The notes: a model not told the origin generated them from the sequence alone. A stretch of DNA of 23,326 nt from an uncultured Lachnospiraceae bacterium (GCA_900553635.1 USDU01000010.1:1-23326); one strand, 5' to 3'. Positions 1 through 8,368 are shown, counted from the first letter of the stretch. Translations and numbers: made by a program.

Positions 1-2
1 TG

Positions 3-383
3 GCGGCTTTCAGTCTTCCGGTTTCCCTGAAAATCCTGGGAGACTATTTTCCGGAGTATCGGCGGTATTATCTGCCGCTTTTGGTGTTCCTGTTTCTCTC
101 CGGCATTTTCGCGGTGCTGATTATCCGGGAGCTCCGCTCTATGTTCCGGACGGTTCTTGCTTCCGACTGCTTCGTGGAGAAGAACGTAACCAGTTTGAAG
201 AGAATGTCGGTTTACAGCTTCTGCATTGCGGGACTGACCGTGATTCGATTATTTCTGGCGATGACCCCGGCGGCTATGGTGGAGGTGCTGGTGTTCCTGA
301 TCGCGGGGCTGTTCAGCCGGGTGCTGGCAGATGTCTTCGATCAGGCTGTTACCTACAAGCTGGAAAATGATTTAACCATATAG
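3..383 (+). CDS. DUF2975 family membrane protein, 5' end cut off by window
   Basis: The reading frame is open from the left edge (first full codon at position 3), so the N-terminus lies outside the window; an internal TTG at 81 is unlikely to be the start. The visible 126 residues contain about three hydrophobic segments and end in a characteristic tail, DQAVTYKLENDLTI. This ending is typical of DUF2975, a small polytopic membrane protein family of Firmicutes whose gene usually sits directly before a small Xre regulator. That is the case here: the stop is 11 nt before the next start. DUF2975 has no established biochemical role; a membrane partner that modulates the adjacent regulator is a reasonable inference. 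Family assignment is fairly sure, function unknown. Confidence 0.8.
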   Translation, partial: AAFSLPVSLKILGDYFPEYRRYYLPLLVFLFLSGIFAVLIIRELRSMFRTVLASDCFVEKNVTSLKRMSVYSFCIAGLTVIRLFLAMTPAAMVEVLVFLIAGLFSRVLADVFDQAVTYKLENDLTI

Positions 384-394
384 GGGGATTTGAG

Positions 395-634
395 ATGTCA
401 ATTCGTATCAATCTGGACGTGATGATGGCCCGGCGGAAAATCGGCCTCACGGAGCTTTCACAGGAGGTAGACGTGACCATGGCCAATCTGTCCATTTTAA
501 AAAATAACAAGGCAAAGGCAGTACGGTTTTCAACGCTGAACGCCATCTGTAAAGCGCTGGACTGTCAGCCCGGCGATATTCTGGAATACGTTCCGGAGGG
601 TGACGGCGCGGAGGTCAGTGAGGAGGAATTCTAA
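395..634 (+). CDS. Small Xre-family (YozG-like, HTH_26) transcriptional regulator
   Basis: The product is 79 aa, nearly all of it one Cro/C1-type helix-turn-helix. The residues run INLDVMMARRKIGLTELS, then a turn and recognition helix around 27-45 (VTMANLSILKNNKAKAVRF), then a helix with LNAICKALDCQPGDILEY. The CQPGDILEY ending is the hallmark of the YozG/HTH_26 group. A GGGG-rich ribosome binding site sits at 383-387. The gene follows DUF2975 and its stop is 1 nt before the DUF4153 start, so the three genes should be co-expressed. It probably regulates its own operon. No effector or ligand domain is present; signals may come through the membrane neighbours, which is inference. Confidence 0.88.
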   Translation: MSIRINLDVMMARRKIGLTELSQEVDVTMANLSILKNNKAKAVRFSTLNAICKALDCQPGDILEYVPEGDGAEVSEEEF

Positions 635-635
635 C

Positions 636-2111
636 ATGAAGCTGCCGAAAAAGCTGGAAAAGTTCAGCCATCTGCAATTACTGTTTGGATTTTCGCTTTT
701 TTATGTTTTCTGTTTGTATGACAATGTTTCAGGCGTGCTGTATCCGGTATTCCTGACCGGGATGCTTATGATGTATCAGTGTCTGATGGAGCAGGCCGGG
801 CGATCGATCAAAAAAGACTCGAAGCTTTATATGCTGGCCATTCTGCTTCTGGGAATATCTACCTTTCTGACCGGCAATTTCATCATCATCTGGTGCAATA
901 AGCTGGCGGTCTGGGTATTGTTTGGCATTCTGCTTCTGCATGATGGCTATGAGGATCAAAAATGGACGGTATTTCGCTATGTGGGCGGTTTATGGGAGCT
1001 GGCAATGATGACACTGTCCCATCTTTTCACGGTGTTCCCGGAGCTGGCCAAAAGCCGGAGAGTGTGGAAGGAGCAGGCCGGAGCCGGTGAAAAGAAGCAG
1101 AATGGGAAACTGATTTATGTGATCCTGGGCATTCTGGTGGGCGTAACCCTGCTCTGCCTGATTCTGCCGCTTTTGATTTCCGCCGACGCGGTCTTCGATC
1201 AGATGCTGGGCGGCGCGTTCGACTGGGTGGTGCGGGTGCTCAGCCGTATCATCCTTCCGACGAAGCTGCTCCTTATGACACTGATGTTTCTTTGGGGTCT
1301 GATGTTCTTCTTCGGCATCTACAGTGCTGTAAAGAACCGAAAGCCTCAGACGGAAGAAAAGGATCTGCGCACCCAGGAGCCGGTTTTAGCGATTACGGTG
1401 CTGGCTGTGATTGGCGTCGTATATCTGCTGTTCTGTATGGTACAGATTTCCTATCTGTTCACCGGCGGCTTCACCCTGCCGGCGGAATATTCCTACGCAG
1501 GATTTGCCAGACAGGGCTTCTTCCAGCTTCTGTTTGTCAGTGCGCTGAATCTTATGCTGGTGCTGGTGACCTTAAGCTTTTTCCGGGAAAATACAGCGCT
1601 GAAAATCATGCTGACTGTCCTTTCCGCCTGCACCTACATCATGATAATCTCCTCCGCCTGCCGGATGCTCCTGTATATTCAGGCTTATCAGCTGACGAGA
1701 CTCCGGGTTCTGGTGATGTTTGCGCTGCTGGTACTGGCGGTGCTGTTTGCGGGCGTGATCCGGAGCATTTATCAGGAGCGTTTTCCAATGATCCACTACA
1801 GCGTGGCAGTGGTCGCCGTGTTGTATCTGGTTCTGTCCTTCAGCCACATGGACGCCTGGATTGCCTCCTACAATATCGCCCACGATCAAACCAGCTATCT
1901 TTATGAGCTGTCTACCGACGCGTCGGGCCCGATGCTGAAGGCAGCAAAGGAAGGAACCGCGGGGGTGGAGATGACACGGGAATATTTTTCCATGAACAAG
2001 TATCAGGCGGAGGCGCACAGCGGAATGCGAAAGTTCAATGTGTCGGAATTTCTGTTCGGGCTGCGATGTAAAGAATACTTCTGTGGGAATACCGGCGCGC
2101 CGCTGGAATAA
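636..2111 (+). CDS. DUF4153 (formerly DUF4173) domain polytopic membrane protein
   Basis: The product is 491 aa with around twelve hydrophobic segments and a hydrophilic C-terminal tail. The start is the ATG at 636 (MKLPKKLEKF), preceded by AGGAGG at 621-626 with a 9-nt gap. A longer frame from a GTG at 600 would overlap the Xre gene and lacks such a site. The C-terminal region includes ASYNIAHDQTSYLYELSTDA and a following conserved-looking MLKAA stretch, which match the DUF4153/DUF4173 pattern as I know it. The family is often found beside DUF2975 and small Xre regulators in Firmicutes and has no proven function. The gene is last in its cluster and is followed by a hairpin at 2216-2270. Confidence 0.8.
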   Translation: MKLPKKLEKFSHLQLLFGFSLFYVFCLYDNVSGVLYPVFLTGMLMMYQCLMEQAGRSIKKDSKLYMLAILLLGISTFLTGNFIIIWCNKLAVWVLFGILLLHDGYEDQKWTVFRYVGGLWELAMMTLSHLFTVFPELAKSRRVWKEQAGAGEKKQNGKLIYVILGILVGVTLLCLILPLLISADAVFDQMLGGAFDWVVRVLSRIILPTKLLLMTLMFLWGLMFFFGIYSAVKNRKPQTEEKDLRTQEPVLAITVLAVIGVVYLLFCMVQISYLFTGGFTLPAEYSYAGFARQGFFQLLFVSALNLMLVLVTLSFFRENTALKIMLTVLSACTYIMIISSACRMLLYIQAYQLTRLRVLVMFALLVLAVLFAGVIRSIYQERFPMIHYSVAVVAVLYLVLSFSHMDAWIASYNIAHDQTSYLYELSTDASGPMLKAAKEGTAGVEMTREYFSMNKYQAEAHSGMRKFNVSEFLFGLRCKEYFCGNTGAPLE

Positions 2112-2120
2112 GAGGCGGCG

Positions 2121-2174
2121 ATTCGGCAGAGCCTGCGCCAGTGAAAAATCAGGTAATTCAGCAGAGCCCGCGCC
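2121..2174 (+). repeat. Imperfect 19-nt direct repeat after the DUF4153 gene
   Basis: ATTCGGCAGAGCCTGCGCC at 2121-2139 recurs as ATTCAGCAGAGCCCGCGCC at 2156-2174, matching 17 of 19 positions at a 35-nt period. It lies in the 245-nt gap between 2111 and 2357, which has no convincing gene. It may be a local duplication; no function is evident. Confidence 0.5.
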
Positions 2175-2188
2175 GTCGGAACTTTAGG

Positions 2189-2217
2189 ATGACAAATGAA
2201 GTGCTTTATACTATAAT
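2189..2217 (+). promoter_or_regulatory. Sigma-A-type promoter for the 2357-9231 gene group
   Basis: ATGACA at 2189-2194 (5 of 6 to consensus) is separated by exactly 17 nt from a perfect TATAAT at 2212-2217. The predicted start is near 2224, giving a leader of about 130 nt before the ATG at 2357. The -10 box overlaps the 5' arm of the hairpin at 2216-2270. Fit to consensus is strong but no transcript data are available. Confidence 0.6.
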
Positions 2218-2270
2218 TACATTGAATTCGTGTACCTTTCCCGGTAATGCGGATTCAATGTAATTTTTTT
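2216..2270 (+). terminator. Hairpin plus T-run, likely intrinsic terminator after DUF4153
   Basis: A 15-bp stem (2216-2230 ATTACATTGAATTCG with 2250-2264 CGGATTCAATGTAAT, one G:T pair) is followed by a T-run to 2270. The loop is 19 nt. The stem is AT-rich but long and the T-run is immediate. A transcript starting at the overlapping promoter (near 2224) would lack half of the 5' arm, so the hairpin should stop only transcripts arriving from upstream. Confidence 0.6.
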
Positions 2271-2356
2271 GACCTGAAATACTTTCTGAAACGAAAGGCT
2301 TACGCTCAAAGAAAGCATTCAGGAACATGTATTTTACGATAAAGAACGGAGATTTT

Positions 2357-3895
2357 ATGCAAAATAAATTGTTACGGGCGGCGGACGGCGTGGTACTCTG
2401 GCTGTCCATTCTGCTGTTCGGTTTTCTGACGGTGGCCAGCATGTTAAGCACTGCCTATTTCACACCGAATTCCTCTTACGCGGAGCGACCGGAGTATCGG
2501 TGGGATTTGATTCCGCTAAATCTGTTGTTCCTGGCGGCTGTTGTGGGAATCCTATATATATTATATAAAAAACAAATATTTGAGAAAATTTCCACAAAGG
2601 CATTGGCGGCGATTGCGGTTCTTTTTGTAATCGGTATGGGCATCCTCTGGATTCAGGCAAGCCATACCTACCCGGAGGCCGATCAGAAAGCGGTTTCCTG
2701 GGTATCCTACCTGATGACCCAGAATAATTTTCTGTTTTTTGAGCATGGAAAATATATGCAGATCTACCCGAATCAGTTGGGTCTGTCGGCGATTCTGGAG
2801 GTTCTGTACCGGCTGACCGGGGGAGAAAACTGGAAAGCGTTTATGTACCTGACCGCTCTGGCAAATGGTGTGGTGGTCTATCTGCTTTACAAAATTACCG
2901 ACAGGCTTTATCACGATCAAAACACGGATCGGCTGGTGCTACTGGCGTCCATGGGATGTATCCAGCTCATACTGTACAGCACCTTTCTCTACGGTATTAT
3001 GTTGGGACTGGCCTTTGCGCTGGGGGCTTTTTACGCACTGTTGTTTTTTTTGGAGCATGGAAAATGGCGTTATGCGGTAAGCTCCGGAATTTTGATTGGA
3101 ATTTCGATTCTGGTGAAGAATAACTACAGTATCTTTCTGGTGGCGTTGGTGCTTCTGCTTTTATATGACGCAGTAAAAAAGAGTGGCGTAAGGACCAAAA
3201 AAGCCGGAAAGAGCCTGGCTTCCATCCTGATTTTGCTCGGTCTGACTGCGCTTTTGAGCAGAAGTCTTACGGCCTTTTATGAGCATCGCTCCGGCCTTAC
3301 GATCGAAAGCGGTATGCCCAAATCCCTCTGGGTCGCCATGGGCATGCAGGAGGGCGAGCGGGCCGAGGGCTGGTACAATGAATTTAACTTCGATACTTAT
3401 GTAAACTCAGACTGCGATCCGGCAGTCAGCGACGCCATTGCCAAAGAAGCTATTGCAGAGTCTCTACAGCATTTTCAAAAGGATCCGGCTTACGCCGCCC
3501 GGTTTTATCTGAGAAAGACCCTGTCCCAGTGGAACGAGCCCACCTACGAGGCCCTCTGGGTTAACCAGTTTCACAGCGGTGCTTTTTCTACCATTGTTCA
3601 GAGCATCTATGAGGGCAAGCTGTATCAGGTGCTTAGCGAATACATGAACCTGTTTCAGCTTTTGGTCTTCGCGGCGGTTTTTGCAGGATTTTTGATCGGC
3701 ATAAAAGTGGAAAACCGGTGGCAGCTTCCGGAGCTTTTTCTGCCCATGGTGATTCTGGGGGGATTTTTCTTCCACACCCTCTGGGAGGCCAAGTCCCAGT
3801 ATATCTTCCCGTATTTTGTGTGTATGCTTCCGGGCGCGGCTGCAGGGCTGTCGGGAACGCTGAGAAAATGGAACAGCCATAGGAAAGAAAAGTAA
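2357..3895 (+). CDS. GT-C-type (GT39/PMT-like) integral membrane glycosyltransferase
   Basis: The product is 512 aa with roughly ten membrane spans. The ATG at 2357 has GGAG at 2348-2351; the in-frame ATG at 2327 has no well-placed site. After two N-terminal spans and a third near residue 83-100 comes an extracytoplasmic stretch, YPEADQKAVSWVSYLM (105-120), then EHGKYMQIYPNQLG (129-142). An acidic residue after the first spans followed by a YP(N/H)QLG motif is typical of Firmicutes membrane proteins annotated as glycosyltransferase family 39-like, which use polyprenyl-phosphate sugar donors outside the membrane. Asp109 is a candidate catalytic base. Donor and acceptor are unknown. It is first in a group with a second GT-C-like protein and an acyltransferase, pointing to envelope polymers or glycolipids. 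Confidence 0.65.
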   Translation: MQNKLLRAADGVVLWLSILLFGFLTVASMLSTAYFTPNSSYAERPEYRWDLIPLNLLFLAAVVGILYILYKKQIFEKISTKALAAIAVLFVIGMGILWIQASHTYPEADQKAVSWVSYLMTQNNFLFFEHGKYMQIYPNQLGLSAILEVLYRLTGGENWKAFMYLTALANGVVVYLLYKITDRLYHDQNTDRLVLLASMGCIQLILYSTFLYGIMLGLAFALGAFYALLFFLEHGKWRYAVSSGILIGISILVKNNYSIFLVALVLLLLYDAVKKSGVRTKKAGKSLASILILLGLTALLSRSLTAFYEHRSGLTIESGMPKSLWVAMGMQEGERAEGWYNEFNFDTYVNSDCDPAVSDAIAKEAIAESLQHFQKDPAYAARFYLRKTLSQWNEPTYEALWVNQFHSGAFSTIVQSIYEGKLYQVLSEYMNLFQLLVFAAVFAGFLIGIKVENRWQLPELFLPMVILGGFFFHTLWEAKSQYIFPYFVCMLPGAAAGLSGTLRKWNSHRKEK

Positions 3896-3910
3896 GAGAA
3901 ACCAAAGGAA

Positions 3911-3936
3911 ATACCCTACGGGTATCCCTGGATACC
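3911..3936. repeat. Two overlapping short palindromes between membrane protein genes
   Basis: ATACCC-TAC-GGGTAT (3911-3925) and GGTATCC-CT-GGATACC (3921-3936) share the GGTAT element, so only one hairpin could form at a time. They lie in the 78-nt gap between 3895 and 3974. No T-run follows, so a terminator is unlikely; an mRNA processing or stability element is possible. Confidence 0.4.
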
Positions 3937-3973
3937 CTGGAAACATGGGCAAATATAGGAAAGGTTTTAGACT

Positions 3974-6769
3974 ATGAAAAAATATTTTTCACAGAAAATA
4001 TGCGTCATTTCAGCCCTGCTGACGATCCCGTCCACCGCCCTCCTGTGCTGGCTGGTTATGCGGGTATTGTATCAGCGGATGCCGGAATATACGGAGTTTG
4101 TCACAGGCTATACCACCTGGACCGCCTACTATAAGCAGGGGGATATGACCCTGGCCAATCTGTTTATCGGCGGGCTGCTGGGCTTTTTTCTTCTGTATGC
4201 GGTGCTTCTGACTCTGCTTTCGAAGAAATGGAGCCGGCTTTGCGGCAGTTTTGATCGGACGAAAGAATATACGGCGAAGCAGCGTGAAAGCTATGGGTTG
4301 TTTGAGGACGCCTGCTTTCTGATACTGATTTCCCAGTTCATTCTGGCCTTATTTGGCTATGGAATGGAAGCGTTTTTGGGTATACAGGCGTGGTTGGAGA
4401 AGCTTTTCCCCATAGTTCAGTGCATAACTCTGATCGGTGTGGGTATCTTTCTGTTTTTTTACTACAAATGTGGAAAAGATCCGCAAAAGAGAAAACCAAA
4501 CCGAGAACTGCTGAACAAATATATGCAGTGGGGACAGTGGATCCTGCCGATTTCTTTTCTGATGCTTGGAAATTATGAATATATTCGCGAAGGACAGGTT
4601 ATCCGGCTTTATCAGAATGTGAAAATGCAGACTGTAGTTCTTATACTGGTAGTTGTATGTACCCTGTACAACAGGAAATTTTTCAGAAAGTACAGGGAAG
4701 ATTCCAGACCGGCGCTTTCTCTTCCGACTTTCCTCTCCCTGGCGGTTTTTGCCTCCTGGACGCTGCCAAACGGAACGATTTCCGGCACGCCCCTGGAGAT
4801 GTACCATTACGGAGAAATTTCAGAGCCGCTGCATGAGCTTCTGAATTACGGCATTGTGCCCTATATCGATACCATGCCGATCCACGGAGTATGCGATTAT
4901 TTCCAGGCGGCAGTGGGAAAGCTGTTATTTGACGGAACCTATGCGTCCATTGAACCGGCTATGACCGTGGGCTGTGTCCTCATCGCCATGGCGACGGCGG
5001 CGGTGTTCTACTATTTTATCGACAATCAGCTGCTGGGGCTTCTCTGCGTGCTGCTGTTCTCCCTGTTCGGAGACAAGTACTATTACGTGCGCTGGGCCTT
5101 TGCGCTGCCCTTTATCGTGATCGTATTTTCAAAAAAAATGCGGAAGGATTTTTCCATGCAGCTCTGGAGCTGGACCTTTATCTCGATCCTGTCTATCGCC
5201 TGGAATTCCTCTATCGGCGGAGCCTGCGCCCTGGCGACCCTGCCTATGATTCTCTGGGAGTGCTTCCATGAGAAGGGCTGGAAAATCTTCTTCCGCCTGA
5301 ACGAAAAAGAAGTGCGGCGGAAAATTCTGCCCTGGTATATTCCGCTTCTGATCCTGGGAATTTGCTTTATTCCCATGTTTTTCGCGATTCTTCGATATAT
5401 TGTGGAAAATTCGGCGGCGATTCTCGAAACCACCGGGGATATTCTGCGGGAGGAGCTTGCAAGTCCCTTTGTCTGGTACGCCACCTTTGGCTTCGGACTT
5501 TCCCTTCTGGCAGCCCTGATTTTCCCGGCAGGAAAAGAAGGAGAAGAGAAAAAGCTTGCCCTGTACGCTCTGTTTTTCCTGATTATTTTCAATCTGGTGA
5601 TCGTGCGTTATACCTTCGTGCGGACCCAGTTTGGCGAGCGGGGGATTATCGTAACTACCATCTGCAGCCTGTTTCTGATTTTGATGATTTTCCTGCCCTC
5701 CCTGGAAAAACGCTTTTCCCTGTGGACAGCGGGTATGATGGCCCTTCTGTTCCTGGCGACGGTGGTAACCAGGGGAAGCAATCTTCTGACCATGCCCGCG
5801 AAGGTGTTCGAGCGGGATATGATCAGCGACGATTATACTTACGCCACCGTGGAGGAGACGGGCATCCCGGGCCTCGGCAACATTTACATTACGGAAGAGC
5901 AGAAGGAAGAGCTGATGAACCTGAATACCCTGGTCAATGATCTCTGCCGGGATAAGAAGGTTGTGGATATGACGAACCAGCTGTCCCATTACAATATCCT
6001 GAATAAGGAAAACCTGATGCCCTTCAGCAGTACCTACAACACCAACAACCGGGTGATGCAGACCCGGGCTATCGAGGTGCTGCAGGAAAAGCAGCCGGAA
6101 ATCCTGATCGTGGCGCCTGCCTGGCAGCACGATTCCGGCTCCCTAAGCACTCGGAATTACTACATGTACCAGTATCTGCAGAAGCACTATACGCCCTGCA
6201 AGTATAAGAATATCATTTTCCTGACCAACGACGACGAGGTGCGGGCCCGGTTTGAACCGGCCTACGAGGAGTTTGGAAAGCTCCAGCACATTGAGGATCT
6301 GAAAATGCTTCCGAAGGCCTGGGGCAATGAAGTGCTGAAGGAGCAGGAGACGGAGGCGCTGAAGACAGACTGGAGCCTGTTGGATACCAACGCCTCGGAG
6401 CTGGGCGATGATCAGTATATTCTGAACGCCGAGGAAAACTATTTTCTCTACGCTTTTCCGGAGAACCGGGACGGTTCGGAGATGCCCTTCCTGCGGATTA
6501 CGGTCAGGGACGAAAGCGGATCCGGGGAGCCTTTGAAATTCCAGGGCGTGGTGTACTTCATGAATGAAGGGAAGGGCGTGAAAGAGGCTCACCGCTTTAC
6601 CTTCGACGGAAGTGAAGGAAGCTTTCTGATTCCATTGACTACCAGCCCCTACTGGAGTTATTCTGATGAGCTTCAGTCTATGATGCTGGATTTCATCAGC
6701 GGCAGCCTGGCAGGAAAGCAGGTTTCGATAAAGACAGAGTTTGAGACGCTGAAGCTTACAGAAAGATAA
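3974..6769 (+). CDS. Large GT-C-like polytopic membrane protein with C-terminal soluble domain
   Basis: The product is 931 aa. About twelve to thirteen hydrophobic segments occupy residues 10-600; residues 601-931 are soluble and probably outside the cell. Between spans near 250-262 and 330-345 lies a polar stretch with MYHYGEISEPLHELL (276-290) and GIVPYIDTMPIHG (293-305). This H-x-GE plus G-x-PY-x-D-x3-HG arrangement resembles the first extracytoplasmic loop of GT-C glycosyltransferases, where acidic residues act in catalysis, but I cannot name a family. A ribosome binding site (AGGAAAGG, 3957-3964) fits the ATG. The gene follows a smaller GT-C-like gene and lies 16 nt before plsC. Glycan transfer or export is inference; it could also be an O-antigen-ligase-like or uncharacterised transporter. 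Confidence 0.55.
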   Translation: MKKYFSQKICVISALLTIPSTALLCWLVMRVLYQRMPEYTEFVTGYTTWTAYYKQGDMTLANLFIGGLLGFFLLYAVLLTLLSKKWSRLCGSFDRTKEYTAKQRESYGLFEDACFLILISQFILALFGYGMEAFLGIQAWLEKLFPIVQCITLIGVGIFLFFYYKCGKDPQKRKPNRELLNKYMQWGQWILPISFLMLGNYEYIREGQVIRLYQNVKMQTVVLILVVVCTLYNRKFFRKYREDSRPALSLPTFLSLAVFASWTLPNGTISGTPLEMYHYGEISEPLHELLNYGIVPYIDTMPIHGVCDYFQAAVGKLLFDGTYASIEPAMTVGCVLIAMATAAVFYYFIDNQLLGLLCVLLFSLFGDKYYYVRWAFALPFIVIVFSKKMRKDFSMQLWSWTFISILSIAWNSSIGGACALATLPMILWECFHEKGWKIFFRLNEKEVRRKILPWYIPLLILGICFIPMFFAILRYIVENSAAILETTGDILREELASPFVWYATFGFGLSLLAALIFPAGKEGEEKKLALYALFFLIIFNLVIVRYTFVRTQFGERGIIVTTICSLFLILMIFLPSLEKRFSLWTAGMMALLFLATVVTRGSNLLTMPAKVFERDMISDDYTYATVEETGIPGLGNIYITEEQKEELMNLNTLVNDLCRDKKVVDMTNQLSHYNILNKENLMPFSSTYNTNNRVMQTRAIEVLQEKQPEILIVAPAWQHDSGSLSTRNYYMYQYLQKHYTPCKYKNIIFLTNDDEVRARFEPAYEEFGKLQHIEDLKMLPKAWGNEVLKEQETEALKTDWSLLDTNASELGDDQYILNAEENYFLYAFPENRDGSEMPFLRITVRDESGSGEPLKFQGVVYFMNEGKGVKEAHRFTFDGSEGSFLIPLTTSPYWSYSDELQSMMLDFISGSLAGKQVSIKTEFETLKLTER

Positions 6770-6785
6770 AGAGAAGGAAAAAAAG

Positions 6786-7514
6786 ATGAGAAGAATTATT
6801 TTGATGGTATTGTATAATCTGCCCTTTGTACCCTATTGGTGGTGGCAGCTGTGCCATTTCGCAAAGCATACGGAGGAGATTCCGGAGCCGGAGAAATACG
6901 CGCTGCTGAAAAAAATCACCCTTCACGCCAATAAGGGAGGACGGGTGAAAATCGACGTACATGGAAGAGAACATATCCCCACAGGGGAAAGCTTTGTCTT
7001 TTTCCCCAATCACCAGGGACTCTTCGATGTGCTGGCGATTATTGAGGCCTGCGATCAGCCCTTCTCGGTGGTGGCAAAAAAAGAAGTAAAGGACGTGCCG
7101 TTTCTGAAGCAAGTGTTCCGGATCATGAAAGCGAAAATCATGGATCGGGAGGATGTACGTCAGTCCCTGCAGGTAATTCTGGCTGTGACCGAGGAGGTCA
7201 AAAACGGACGGAACTATCTGATTTTCCCGGAAGGAACCCGATCGAAACAAGGAAATCAGGTGGGGGATTTCAAGGGCGGCAGCTTTAAATGCGCTGTGAA
7301 GGCCAGGGCGCCCATCGTTCCGGTGGCGCTTTTGAACGCCTTTGAGCCCTTTGATCGGAACAGTATCGCCCCGGTTACGGTTCAGGTTCATTTCCTGGAG
7401 CCGATTTTCTACGAGGAATATAAGGATCTGAAGACCACCGCCATCGCCGAGCTGGTGCGGGAGCGGATCGTAAAAACCATTGCGGAACAGGAAAAGGAAG
7501 CAGCAATAAAATAA
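6786..7514 (+). CDS. plsC: 1-acyl-sn-glycerol-3-phosphate acyltransferase (PlsC/LPLAT family)
   Basis: The product is 242 aa, the usual length for PlsC. It carries the acyltransferase motifs in order: NHQGLFD (75-81, the H-x4-D catalytic pair H76/D81), a motif II region KIMDRED (117-123), FPEGTRS (147-153, phosphate binding) and IVPVAL (177-182). A hydrophobic N-terminus (MRRIILMVLYNLPFVPYWWW) suggests a peripheral or re-entrant membrane contact. The family moves a fatty acyl group onto lysophosphatidic acid to make phosphatidic acid at the inner membrane face. The start is 16 nt after the preceding membrane protein. Related LPLAT enzymes can use other acceptors; next to two GT-C-like genes, a specialised lipid-modifying role is possible. 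The superfamily call is secure; the exact substrate is not. Confidence 0.88.
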   Translation: MRRIILMVLYNLPFVPYWWWQLCHFAKHTEEIPEPEKYALLKKITLHANKGGRVKIDVHGREHIPTGESFVFFPNHQGLFDVLAIIEACDQPFSVVAKKEVKDVPFLKQVFRIMKAKIMDREDVRQSLQVILAVTEEVKNGRNYLIFPEGTRSKQGNQVGDFKGGSFKCAVKARAPIVPVALLNAFEPFDRNSIAPVTVQVHFLEPIFYEEYKDLKTTAIAELVRERIVKTIAEQEKEAAIK

Positions 7515-7546
7515 GGTTCCATTCATAAGCAAAGGAAGGTATGTCT

Positions 7547-8368
7547 ATGAGCAAAGCACTGGAAAAATTGCAGAACTGTATGAGATGCATTCGGGAAAAA
7601 ACGGATTTTCAGCCGGAGGTGGCGCTGATTCTGGGCTCAGGTCTGGGCGATTACGCGGAGAGCATTGATATCCGGGCTGAGGTCAGCTACCGGGAGATCG
7701 AAGGCTTCCCAGTGTCCACCGTACCCGGACACAAAGGACGGTTTGTTTTCGGCTATGTGAATCAGGTTCCGGTGGTAATCATGCAGGGCCGGGTTCATTA
7801 TTACGAGGGCTACTCCATGGAAGAGGTGGTGCTGCCCACCCGTCTTATGGGTATGATGGGTGCCAGAAAGCTTCTGCTCACCAATGCGGCAGGCGGCATA
7901 AACTTTGATTTCGCGCCGGGAGATTTTATGTTGATTACCGATCACATCTCTTCCATGATACCCAATCCTTTGATCGGAACGAATCTGGAGGAGCTGGGAC
8001 CCCGGTTTCCGGATATGAGCGAGGTCTACAGCCGCCGTATGGGCCGGGTGGTAAGAAAAGAGGCAGAAAAGCTGGGCATCCCCCTGAAGGAGGGCGTCTA
8101 TATCCAGCTGACAGGCCCGTCCTATGAGACCCCGGCTGAGATCCGCATGTTTCGGAGTCTAGGCGCGGACGCGGTCGGCATGAGTACCGTCTGTGAAGCA
8201 ATCGCGGCCCGGCATATGGGCATGGAGATCTGCGGAATCTCCTGCATCACCAACCTGGCGGCCGGTATGTCGGCCAGGGAGCTGAACCATGCAGAGGTAC
8301 AGGAAACGGCAGACCGGGTGGCGAAGCAGTTTAAGGAGCTGGTGACAGCTGTGGTGACCGGGATATGA
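7547..8368 (+). CDS. Purine-nucleoside phosphorylase, trimeric (PNP-I, 6-oxopurine) class
   Basis: The product is 273 aa from the ATG at 7547; the in-frame ATG at 7541 is only 1 nt from the AGGAAGG site at 7533-7539, so 7547 is preferred. It splits purine nucleosides with phosphate into base and ribose-1-phosphate in the cytosol. Motifs match the low-molecular-weight trimeric class: LILGSGLG (28-34, phosphate-binding Ser31), GHKG (61-64), GRVHYYEGY (81-89), LTNAAGGIN (111-119), GPSYETPAEIR (190-200, Glu198) and GMSTVCEAIAARHMGM (211-226). Asn236 in ITNLAAGM corresponds to the base-contacting Asn of mammalian PNP and implies preference for guanosine and inosine over adenosine. It overlaps the next gene by 4 nt, so translation is probably coupled. 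Equivalent genes are named punA, pupG or deoD in different species. Confidence 0.93.
   Translation: MSKALEKLQNCMRCIREKTDFQPEVALILGSGLGDYAESIDIRAEVSYREIEGFPVSTVPGHKGRFVFGYVNQVPVVIMQGRVHYYEGYSMEEVVLPTRLMGMMGARKLLLTNAAGGINFDFAPGDFMLITDHISSMIPNPLIGTNLEELGPRFPDMSEVYSRRMGRVVRKEAEKLGIPLKEGVYIQLTGPSYETPAEIRMFRSLGADAVGMSTVCEAIAARHMGMEICGISCITNLAAGMSARELNHAEVQETADRVAKQFKELVTAVVTGI

Noticed and set aside
1292..1906. 204-codon open frame on the + strand inside the DUF4153 gene
   Set aside because: It is an alternate frame of a gene with clear membrane-protein character, has no fitting ribosome binding site, and its translation (Gly/Cys/Arg-rich) resembles no family.
2224..2356. Possible riboswitch in the approximately 130-nt leader before the gene at 2357
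   Set aside because: Only a small CTTTC/GAAAG hairpin and no known riboswitch core could be found.
2206..2451. 81-codon minus-strand frame across the 2112-2356 gap
   Set aside because: It runs through the hairpin and into the GT-C gene, with no ribosome binding site or family resemblance.
5129..6130. 333-codon antisense open frame opposite the 931-aa membrane protein
   Set aside because: Its translation is rich in His, Gln and Gly without motifs, as expected from reverse-complement shadowing of a GC-biased gene.
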